DNA of 64,000 nt from Pseudomonadota bacterium. GTDB taxonomy: Bacteria > Pseudomonadota > Gammaproteobacteria > Pseudomonadales > Pseudomonadaceae. Shown here piece after piece: positions 56,572 through 64,000 of the stretch; the stretch's first letter is position 1; each line of letters begins with the position of its first letter. The DNA lies in NCBI GenBank assembly GCA_023388335.1, contig JAEWGL010000226.1, positions 8,083 to 72,082 of the forward strand, written 5' to 3'. The position numbers and the translations under genes are program-made. The notes under the pieces were generated by a model. That model made no database searches, had not been told where the DNA came from, and saw only the letters and a list, made by a program, of their open reading frames with translations.

Positions 56572-59500
56572 GGGGCCACTCCAGAAAACAGGTCCTGCTG
56601 CTCAGGCTCGTGTTCGCCACGGAACAGCGCATCGAGCTGCTCGATCAGGCTACGCGGCGGCTTGACGAAGTACAGGCCGCAGGTCGCGGCGGCAGCGCCA
56701 CGCAGGAAGATGAACAGGGCGCCGCCGACATCACGGTCGTAGTCGTAGTTGGGCAGACGAGCACGCAGCTGCCGATGCAACGCGAGCAGGTAGAGCACGT
56801 ACTGCAAGTCGTAGCGGTGGGCGAGGATCGCCTGTTCCATGGCTGGCGTGCTGTAGGCCAGGGCATCGGGACCCAGCCAGTTGGACTTGTAGTCGGCCAC
56901 GTAGTAGCGGCCGTCGAGCTCGAAGGCCAGGTCGATGAAGCCTTTGAACATGCCATTGAGCTGGTTCGGTTGCACCGCCAGGCGTGGCACCCCCTGGTGG
57001 GTATGCTGGGCCACCAGGCGGTCAAGACACACGGCATCTACCTGATGGCTGGCGAACCAGAACTCCATCTCGATCTGGTAATGACGCAACTGGCTCAGCA
57101 CCAGGAACGGCCCATCCGCCTGCAGCGGCATGGGCTGCACCAGCAGCTGCTGCAGCCACTGGTTCAGGGCAGGGATCCAGCCAGTCCAGTCACGGCGATT
57201 GCAGCGCTGGCCCACGGTGCGCTCGATCAACTCAGGGTTGTCGCTGACCTGGGCGAAGCCTTCGCGCCCAGCCCACTCGAGCAACCCATGAAGGAAGGTG
57301 CCGGGGTTCGGGCCGCGCGGGAAGCGATGGATATCGCCGCTGTCCGCGGGTACTTCGCGCAACTGCTGGACATCGGGGCGCTCATCATCGAGCAATTGCT
57401 GGGCCTGTGAACTGTCGGCCGTGAGGCCCTCGTCACCGATGCGCAAGGCGCTGTAGGAGGCGATCCACCAGTTTTCCGCCGCCTGCCGCCGCGGCTTGCG
57501 CGCTGGTAGCAACTCATGTCCAGCGCGGGGGCTAAGGTACTTGGCGTCGGCGGCCTCGGGCACGCTTTGGCAGGCAATCGCCGCACAGGCGGCCTGCAGG
57601 TTGCCGAGCCATTCGCTCAACTGGCTGGAGGCTGGCAATGGTGCACCGCCTCCGAGCAGATAACCGAGGGCCGAGCGGTGCAATTGCGAAGCCTTGTTGC
57701 TGCCTCGCTTCAGGTCGGCGACGCCGAGCCAGCAGGCATGCTGGGCACGGGTCAGGGCCACATAGAGCAGGCGCAGGTCTTCGGCCAAGCGCTCGTCATC
57801 GGCGCGGGCGATTTGCTCGCTGTCCGGGGTCAGGGTCAAGTGTGCGTGCCCTTCGCTGTCATGCCATGCCAGCGGTAGGCGCTGGCCATCCACCGGTTTG
57901 CTGGTGCAGATGAAGGGTAGGTAGACCAAGGGATACTCCAGGCCCTTGGACTTGTGGATGGTCACCACCTTGACCAACTGCTCATCGCTCTCCAGTCGCA
58001 GGATCTGCTCCTCGCCGGCCTGTGCGGAACTGGCCAGGTGCTCGGCCAGATGTCGGATCAACGCTTGCTCGCCATCGAGCTCGCCGGAGGCCTGCTGCAG
58101 CAGCTCGGCCAGGTGCAGCAGGTTGGTCAGCACGCGCTCGCCGTCGCTGCGGCCCATCAAGGTGCGTGGCAGGCTGAAGTCGTGCAGCAGGCGGCGCAAC
58201 ATCGGCAACACACCCTGGCGCTGCCAGGTCTGGCGATAGTCGCGGAATGTCATCACCCAGCGCTCCCAGACCCGCTCGTCCTGATTGAGTTGTTCCAGGG
58301 CGCTCAGTGGCAGGTCGAGCGTGAGGCTGGCCAGCGCGGCCTTGAGCAGACGCTCGGAGTCCGGCTCGGCGCAGGCCTTGAGCCAGGCGAGCAGGTCATG
58401 AGCCTCTTGCGCCGCGAATACCGAGTCCTTGTCGGAGAGGTAAACGCTGCGTACATCCCTTGCAGCCAGTTCGGCGCGGATCAGCTGCGCCTCGCGCCCG
58501 TCGCGCACCAGGATGGCGATGTCGGAGGGCCGACACGGCCGCAGCACGCCTTCGTCATTACGAAAGCCCGTGCGCCCCTGCTGGCCACCGTTGAGCAGGG
58601 CAACGATGTGGCTGGCACAACTGGCCGCCAGTTGCTGCCGGTAGGTGGTGCTGGACACCGGCTCTTCGCTGCCGAGGTGCCACAGATGCAACGCCGCGCA
58701 GGGCTGGCCGTCGATCTGTAACTGTTCGCCACGTCCCTTGGCCTGGACTTCGACGAAGGGCAAGGGGTTATCCCCCCCGTCCCGAAATAGAAAGGCGCCA
58801 CGGCCCAGGCTGCGCTGCTCAGCCTGCAGGAACACCTGGTTCACCGCGCTGACCATGGCTTGGCTGGAGCGGTAGTTGGTGTCCAGGCTGTGCAGGCGGC
58901 CGGTGGTCGCCCGGCGAGCGCTCAAGTAGGTATAGATGTCGGCACCACGGAAGGCGTAGATCGCCTGCTTGGGGTCGCCGATCATGAACAGGCCGGTCTC
59001 GCTGCGATTCTCGCTGATGCGGTAGATGCGCTCGAAGATGCCGTACTGGACCGGGTCGGTGTCCTGGAACTCGTCGATCAGGGCTACCGGGAACTGCTCG
59101 CGGATCAACGAGGCCAGGCGCTCACCGGCCTCGCTGTTAAGGGCCTGATCCAGGCGCAGGAGCATGTCGTCGAAGCCCATCTCGGCGCGTCGGCGTTTTT
59201 CCACCTCGAAGCGCGTCCAGACCCAGGCTGCGGCATGCTCCAGCAGGCAGGCATCGGGACTGGGAAGGTCGTGCAGCTGCTGGCGCAGGTTTTCCATCGC
59301 CTGCAAGGCCGGGTGTGCGGGCGGCTCGCCGACTTTCCAGGCTTCGGCCATGCCAGTGGGGGTCAGGCGAGTGAAGCCGGTCCCGATGTCCAGCTCATGG
59401 ACGTCATCGTCGGTGGCCCAGGCCTTCAGCTTTTCGAACCAGGGCTCGAAGTAACGCGCCTGCATCTTGCGTCCATCGACCTGCTTGGCCGCCAGTGCGT

Positions 59501-60248
59501 CACGGCACAGCAGCAGCAATTCGTCTGCCCACTGCGCCCAGGGGGTCTTGAGTTGGCTCAACTGCTCAGCACGTTGCAACAGCACCGTGTCGATCAGCGC
59601 CTGAGGCTCCTCATCGCCGTTATCGACCCGCTGGCGGCCGAACAGCGGACGAACTCGCGGCAGCAAGGCGTGCGGGCTGATCCAGTTGCTGCGCACCCAG
59701 GCCAAGGCATCGCCTTGCATGCTGTAGCAGAAGCGTCGCCAGTAGTCACGCATGACCTGGCCCAGCAATTCGCTATGGTCGGTTTCCAGGCTCTGGGTGA
59801 ACAGGCTGCCACTGTCGAAGGCATGCTCGCGCAGCATGCGCTGGCACCAGCCGTGGATAGTCGAGACCGCCGCCTCGTCCATCCATTGCACCGCCGTTTC
59901 CAGGCGACTGGCACAGCGCAGCCAGGAGGCCTGGGGATAGGCGTCGCGCAACTGCCAGAGCAGTGGATCGGCCTCGTGCAGCTCGTCGCGGAAAAAGCGC
60001 GCCGCTTCGGCCAGGCGGGTACGAATGCGTTCGCGCAATTCCTTGGTAGCCGCATCGGTGAAGGTCACCACGAGGATCTGCGGAGGCAGCAATTCACGGT
60101 CGAAGCCCTGCTCCCCGCCATGGCCAAGGATCAGGCGCAGGTACAGGGCGGAGATGGTGAACGTCTTGCCAGTCCCGGCGCTCGCTTCGATCAACTGGCT
60201 GCCGTGCAGCGGGAAACTCAGCGCCAGTGGGCGGGACTGCTGGGTCAT
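56568..60248 (-). CDS. recB: Exodeoxyribonuclease V beta subunit
   Basis: RecB combines a 3'-5' SF1A helicase with the nuclease of RecBCD. The 1226 residues begin with motif I LIEASAGTGKTFTISALYLR, later have LIDEFQDTDPVQYGIFERIY (motif II) and TIHKSKGLEYPLVYLP. The C-terminal nuclease domain contains the RecB-family Asp/Lys site FIDLAFELDGRYYVADYKSN. All expected motifs are intact. It overlaps recC by 4 bp at its start and recD by 4 bp at its end. Confidence 0.98.
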   Translation of the reverse strand: MTQQSRPLALSFPLHGSQLIEASAGTGKTFTISALYLRLILGHGGEQGFDRELLPPQILVVTFTDAATKELRERIRTRLAEAARFFRDELHEADPLLWQLRDAYPQASWLRCASRLETAVQWMDEAAVSTIHGWCQRMLREHAFDSGSLFTQSLETDHSELLGQVMRDYWRRFCYSMQGDALAWVRSNWISPHALLPRVRPLFGRQRVDNGDEEPQALIDTVLLQRAEQLSQLKTPWAQWADELLLLCRDALAAKQVDGRKMQARYFEPWFEKLKAWATDDDVHELDIGTGFTRLTPTGMAEAWKVGEPPAHPALQAMENLRQQLHDLPSPDACLLEHAAAWVWTRFEVEKRRRAEMGFDDMLLRLDQALNSEAGERLASLIREQFPVALIDEFQDTDPVQYGIFERIYRISENRSETGLFMIGDPKQAIYAFRGADIYTYLSARRATTGRLHSLDTNYRSSQAMVSAVNQVFLQAEQRSLGRGAFLFRDGGDNPLPFVEVQAKGRGEQLQIDGQPCAALHLWHLGSEEPVSSTTYRQQLAASCASHIVALLNGGQQGRTGFRNDEGVLRPCRPSDIAILVRDGREAQLIRAELAARDVRSVYLSDKDSVFAAQEAHDLLAWLKACAEPDSERLLKAALASLTLDLPLSALEQLNQDERVWERWVMTFRDYRQTWQRQGVLPMLRRLLHDFSLPRTLMGRSDGERVLTNLLHLAELLQQASGELDGEQALIRHLAEHLASSAQAGEEQILRLESDEQLVKVVTIHKSKGLEYPLVYLPFICTSKPVDGQRLPLAWHDSEGHAHLTLTPDSEQIARADDERLAEDLRLLYVALTRAQHACWLGVADLKRGSNKASQLHRSALGYLLGGGAPLPASSQLSEWLGNLQAACAAIACQSVPEAADAKYLSPRAGHELLPARKPRRQAAENWWIASYSALRIGDEGLTADSSQAQQLLDDERPDVQQLREVPADSGDIHRFPRGPNPGTFLHGLLEWAGREGFAQVSDNPELIERTVGQRCNRRDWTGWIPALNQWLQQLLVQPMPLQADGPFLVLSQLRHYQIEMEFWFASHQVDAVCLDRLVAQHTHQGVPRLAVQPNQLNGMFKGFIDLAFELDGRYYVADYKSNWLGPDALAYSTPAMEQAILAHRYDLQYVLYLLALHRQLRARLPNYDYDRDVGGALFIFLRGAAAATCGLYFVKPPRSLIEQLDALFRGEHEPEQQDLFSGVAP

Positions 60249-63200
60249 GCGGCGTTCTCCTGGTTGCCCAGGGTCTGCCAGGGCGCATCGATCAACGGGC
60301 GGTAGAGGGCTTCACACCAGCCCTCGAAGGTTTCGTCGGCAGTCAGCGCCGCAAAGTCGCGGAACTGGCGGGACAGGGCGATGCTCTCGCTGCGCTCGCC
60401 GTTGCTGTTCTGACCATCGCCCTCGTACGCGCGGGCAGCGGCAGCCTGGGCCTTGTCGGGGTCGCTGTGGGCGAGCCAGGCAAAGGCGGTCTTGGCCGCC
60501 ACCGGCAGCGGGGCGTTCATGCCTGCCTGACGCGCCACCAGCAGATCACCGAGCAATTCGGCAGCGCGCACCTGCGGCAGCGGGGCAAGCAACAGGGTCA
60601 TATCGCTGGCGACCAGCGCGCTGTGCAGCGGGTGGCCGACGGCACACGCGGCCAGGTGCAGTACCCAGGTCGGTACCAAGCGATGCCATTTGAGGTTGTG
60701 GCGGCCGCTGCTGATGGTATTGGGTACGGTGGTAATGCTGAGCAAGCTGTGGTCATCGGCCTGGTAGACGCGCCCCAACCAGCCTTCGAGCTGGTGCGGA
60801 CCGTGCTCGAAGTGGATCGGCAAGGCGCTGTCGATCACCTGCGGCCAGCGCTGCAACAGTTGCTGGTGACGCAGCAGCAAGTCCGGCAAGGGCTGGACCA
60901 GCTCAAGCTGCAGGCATTCGCCAAAACCGGCCAGCGGTAATAAGCCATAGGCCTGCAGCCGACGAGCCTGGGCCTGCAATGCCCGCTCGCTGTCCTGCGG
61001 CTCAGCGAGCGCCGCGGTCAGCAGGCTTTCGCTGACGCTGTAACGCTGCAGGGCATCGAGAACGAAGGGCTCTTCATCGGCCATTGGCGCTTGGAGGGCC
61101 TCGAAAAAGACCTTGAGCCGCTGGCTGAAGAAGTGCCGCACCGGGTGGCGCAGGAAGTCCTGCAACAGTGTCAGGCTCAGCGGCTCGTCATTGTTGTAGG
61201 GGGCGAGCATTTGCTCGCCCGATGGGCCCTGCTCCGTCGCCTGATGCAGCGCGTGCCATTCTCGGGCATAGCTGAACAGCGGACTGCCCTTCTGGAAGTA
61301 GCGTTGGCTGAAAGGCTGCAGTGGATGTTCCTGGGTCAGGGCGTGCAGCAGTTGTTCACCGCCATCGTAGTCCCCCCCCTCTTGCGTGCCGCACAGCCGC
61401 CACCCAGCTGCCAGGTGGTCACGCAGCTGGCCGATGAGCACCGAGGCAGGGCGCTCGCTGTTGTCGCGTATGCTCCGTCCTACCCAACTCACGTACAGTT
61501 GGTCGCGGGCCGAGAGCACTGCGTCGAGCAGCAGGTAACGGTCGTCCTCCCGGCGCGAGCGATCTCCAGGGCGGTAATCGCTGGCCATCAGGTCGAAATC
61601 AAGCGGTGGCTGGGCGCGCGGATAGTCGCCATCGTTCATGCCGAGCAGGCAGACCACCTTGAACGGAATGGCACGCATGGGCATCAGGGTGCAGAAGTTC
61701 ACCGATCCGGCAAGAAAGCGCTGGGACAGCTTGCCCTGGTCCAGGCCCGACAGCCAGGCCTCGCGGACCACGGTTAGCGGCAGCAGGTCTGCCAGGCCCA
61801 CCGACTCACAGGTCTGCAACCAAGTTTCGCGCAGGGTCTGCAATTGCACCAGCAGGTAGTCGTCATGCTCGGTCTCGGCGAGGAAGAACACCTGCAGCAG
61901 CGCATGCAGGCGTTCGCCCCACTGCGCTGCGGTGGCCGGCTGGGTCAGGGCCTGGCAGGCCACCTCCAACGCATCGAGCAATGCCACCAGCGGGCCGATC
62001 AATGCCGCATCCAGGCCACCGATCTCATCAAAAGGCTCGATGCCGTCACATCCCTCGCCCATGCCCACGGCATAGCCCAGCAACATGCGCCGCAGGCCAA
62101 AACGCCAGGTGTTCTGCTCAAGGCCCTCGGGCAGCCCAAGCGTTGCACGCTGCTCGGCGTTCAGGCCCCAGCGGATGCCGGCGCCGTCGATCCAGCGGTG
62201 CAGGGTGGGCAGGTCGCTTTCCTTGATGGCGAAACGCGCGCGCAGGGCCGGAACGTCGAGCAGGTCGAGGACTTCGCTGACGGTGAAACGGCTATCGGGC
62301 AGCTTGAGCAGATGCTCCAGGGCAATGAGCAGCGGATCGCGGCCACGCTGGCCCTGGTCGGTCAGTGTGAACGGGATGTAACGCGGGTCCTTGCGGTCCA
62401 GCTGGCCGAACACGGCGCGGATGTGCGGGGCGTAGGTATTGATATCCGGCAACATGACGATCACATCACGCGGACGCAGCTGGGGATCGGCGCTGAAGTG
62501 GGCGAGCAGCTGGTCGTGAAGGATCTCGACTTCGCGCTGGGGGCTGTGGGCCAGGTGAAAACGCACCGACTGATCCTTGGTCGGATCGACCTCGGGCCAT
62601 AGGCTGCGCGTCTCGGCCAGGGGGCGCAGCTCGAGGATGTCGTCCTGCAGCTGGTTGAGCAGGTTGCCCGGCTGGGCATCGCTGAACAGGTCGATGCGCC
62701 CTTCGGTAAACACGCCACGGTAGCTGCCTGGGTCGTCGTAGCTGTCGAGCAGGTTGATATAGTCACGGCCCTGTTTGCCCCACGCAGCCAGTAGGGGATG
62801 GGCATGCTGGTGCAGAGACTCGTCGTCCAGTTGCAGGGGCATGCCCTGCTTGCGTTGCTGGCGTTTGTACTGGTGGCGGAGCAGGTCCTTGTCGGCGACG
62901 ATATCGGCCCAGTGATGACGACAAGGATTGTGCACGCACAGCAGCACCTGGCTGAAACGCGCAAGGCCGGCCAAGGCTTCCAGTGATTGGGCTGGCAAGG
63001 AGGAGATGCCGAACACGATCACCCTCGAGGGCAACCCGGGCGGTGCGTGTTCAACGGTGGTGATGCGCTTGATGAAGCGCTGATGCACACCGGCCCGACT
63101 CTGCGCCATGCCCTCCTCACCCACGTCCAGAAGCAGCGCGCGCCACAACTCGGCCTGCCAGCAATTGCCTGCCACCAGCGGCTTGCGTTCGCCACGGGCG

Positions 63201-63727
63201 GTGTTCACCACGTGCTCGCCAGCCGCCCAATCCTTGAGCCAATCAGCCCGGTAGACCTGGTACTGGTCGAACAGGTCGGCCAACCGCTCTGCCAGCTGGT
63301 AGCGCTTGCGCAGGTCGCTGTCATCGGTAAGGAATCGACGCAGGGGCTCGAAATGCGGACGCTCGATCAGCTCAGGCAGCAGGCGCATGAGGCGCCAGGT
63401 TAACGGCGCCTTGTCGAGCAGTGACACCTCCGGGATCTCGTCGCGCCCCAGCACGCGTCGGTACAGCTGCCACATGAAACTGCCAGGCAATTGCACATCG
63501 ATAGCGGCGGCGATGCCGCAGCCTCCCAGGTCGTCATCCAACGGGTCTTCGGCCAGGGCCAGCTTGAGCCACTGGGCGATGCCGTTGCTTTGCACAAGGG
63601 CAATCTCGTTCTCCAGTGGCGCCAGGGGATAGCGGCGCATCCAACTCACCACCAGGCTGCGCAGGTCATCCAGACGGTTGCTGTGAACGACCATGAAGCC
63701 GGGCTGCAAGGAGGACGTGCTGAACAT
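60245..63727 (-). CDS. recC: Exodeoxyribonuclease V gamma subunit
   Basis: RecC holds the complex together and recognises the recombination hotspot Chi. The 1160 residues begin MFSTSSLQPGFMVVHSNRLD and have the inactive helicase-like folds of the family. Typical segments are QSNGIAQWLKLALAED, VFGISSLPAQSLEALAGLAR and PFKVVCLLGMNDGDYPR. First gene of the operon. The adjoining 129 bp up to the rRNA terminator must hold the promoter, which I could not identify. Confidence 0.97.
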   Translation of the reverse strand: MFSTSSLQPGFMVVHSNRLDDLRSLVVSWMRRYPLAPLENEIALVQSNGIAQWLKLALAEDPLDDDLGGCGIAAAIDVQLPGSFMWQLYRRVLGRDEIPEVSLLDKAPLTWRLMRLLPELIERPHFEPLRRFLTDDSDLRKRYQLAERLADLFDQYQVYRADWLKDWAAGEHVVNTARGERKPLVAGNCWQAELWRALLLDVGEEGMAQSRAGVHQRFIKRITTVEHAPPGLPSRVIVFGISSLPAQSLEALAGLARFSQVLLCVHNPCRHHWADIVADKDLLRHQYKRQQRKQGMPLQLDDESLHQHAHPLLAAWGKQGRDYINLLDSYDDPGSYRGVFTEGRIDLFSDAQPGNLLNQLQDDILELRPLAETRSLWPEVDPTKDQSVRFHLAHSPQREVEILHDQLLAHFSADPQLRPRDVIVMLPDINTYAPHIRAVFGQLDRKDPRYIPFTLTDQGQRGRDPLLIALEHLLKLPDSRFTVSEVLDLLDVPALRARFAIKESDLPTLHRWIDGAGIRWGLNAEQRATLGLPEGLEQNTWRFGLRRMLLGYAVGMGEGCDGIEPFDEIGGLDAALIGPLVALLDALEVACQALTQPATAAQWGERLHALLQVFFLAETEHDDYLLVQLQTLRETWLQTCESVGLADLLPLTVVREAWLSGLDQGKLSQRFLAGSVNFCTLMPMRAIPFKVVCLLGMNDGDYPRAQPPLDFDLMASDYRPGDRSRREDDRYLLLDAVLSARDQLYVSWVGRSIRDNSERPASVLIGQLRDHLAAGWRLCGTQEGGDYDGGEQLLHALTQEHPLQPFSQRYFQKGSPLFSYAREWHALHQATEQGPSGEQMLAPYNNDEPLSLTLLQDFLRHPVRHFFSQRLKVFFEALQAPMADEEPFVLDALQRYSVSESLLTAALAEPQDSERALQAQARRLQAYGLLPLAGFGECLQLELVQPLPDLLLRHQQLLQRWPQVIDSALPIHFEHGPHQLEGWLGRVYQADDHSLLSITTVPNTISSGRHNLKWHRLVPTWVLHLAACAVGHPLHSALVASDMTLLLAPLPQVRAAELLGDLLVARQAGMNAPLPVAAKTAFAWLAHSDPDKAQAAAARAYEGDGQNSNGERSESIALSRQFRDFAALTADETFEGWCEALYRPLIDAPWQTLGNQENAA

Positions 63728-63856
63728 TGAGATACCCTGGTGCGAGACGGATGGTTCCTGAGGGAAACCATATCATGGGGAACGGGGGATTTCGTGGCGG
63801 CAAGAAGGCCGGGTATGAGGCTTTTTGTGTCGCCGGACGCCAGCGCCTGAAAAGAC

Positions 63857-63890
63857 AAAACCCCTACCTGCTTGCGCAGATAGGGGTTTT
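63857..63890 (-). terminator. rRNA operon terminator
   Basis: On the minus strand AAAACCCCTATCTGCG / AGCAGGTAGGGGTTTT forms a long GC stem with a small loop and runs into TTTTGTCTTTT. It lies just after the 5S rRNA 3' end. A strong intrinsic terminator protecting recC from rRNA read-through. Confidence 0.9.
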
Positions 63891-63897
63891 GCGAAAT

Positions 63898-64000
63898 GAA
63901 TCTTGACGATGACCTACTCTCACATGGGGAAACCCCACACTACCATCGGCGATGCATCGTTTCACTACTGAGTTCGGGATGGGATCAGGTGGTTCCAATG
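63898..64000 (-). rRNA. rrf: 5S ribosomal RNA, 5' end outside window
   Basis: The minus strand reads CATTGGAACCACCTGATCCC at the window edge, continues with ATCCCGAACTCAGTAGTGAA, GATGCATCGCCGATGGTAGT and GTGGGGTTTCCCCATGTGAG, and ends AGTAGGTCATCGTCAAG. This is the Pseudomonas 5S rRNA sequence from about base 18 to the 3' end. Roughly 17 nt of the 120-nt gene are outside the window. The exact 3' end is uncertain by a few bases. It implies an rRNA operon transcribed leftwards from beyond position 64000. Confidence 0.93.

Overview
The window is ordinary core chromosome of a GC-rich gamma-proteobacterium. Gene content and order point to the Pseudomonas putida group: a solo LuxR regulator of the PpoR type, an McpS-type chemoreceptor next to pcaHG, cioAB, the mmsAB operon, and the block glyA / yjiA-yjiX-btsT / mapZ-like / radA / mscL / fpr, which has the same order in P. 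aeruginosa. Identification is from recognised protein sequences and synteny. No database search was possible.

Layout. Positions 1-9.6 kb hold mostly minus-strand housekeeping genes: proB (cut by the window edge), obgE, rpmA and rplU, then divergent ispB, a YjdM-like zinc ribbon protein, a small protein behind a strong Fur-box match, FklB, a UPF0114 membrane protein and a Lon-type AAA+ protease. Positions 9.8-16.7 kb hold two exported proteins (DUF3015, DUF4105), a GreA/GreB-like protein behind a heptamer repeat, gdhA and the ribosomal ATPase EttA. Positions 17-25 kb hold glyA, an unrecognised gene, the yjiA-yjiX-btsT pyruvate-transporter operon, a PilZ protein and an NCS2 purine permease. Positions 25-34.5 kb hold radA, mscL, ppoR, fpr, rlmG and the cyanide-insensitive oxidase operon cioA-cioB-DUF2474 behind an ANR-type box, then an MFS exporter. 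Positions 34.5-48.3 kb hold a GNAT enzyme, a guanine/hypoxanthine-type permease overlapping trmA, pcaHG, ypfJ, mcpS, ggt, two LysR regulators, mdaB/ygiN, a TSUP transporter and a cupin. Positions 48.6-52.1 kb hold mmsAB with a divergent LysR regulator.

Positions 52.1-54.5 kb are the only clearly accessory segment. It has visibly lower GC and carries a PAAR-domain type VI secretion effector with a C-terminal toxin resembling polymorphic toxin type 44, a likely membrane-anchored immunity gene, and the decayed 3' end of an IS66-family element. The effector reading frame is broken by one base in a C3T5 tract at the end of the PAAR domain. The recombination genes recC-recB-recD (54.5-63.7 kb) and the 3' end of a 5S rRNA gene with the rRNA operon terminator close the window.

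Several regulatory sites are readable by eye: a Fur box (4883-4904), an ANR box (32987-33000), a PcaQ-type site (39133-39148), a LysR-type dyad upstream of mmsA (51085-51100), an inverted repeat upstream of ppoR (27134-27177) and a sigma-70 promoter for rplU. Intergenic palindromes of the P. putida REP type occur repeatedly. No CRISPR array, prophage or complete insertion sequence was seen.
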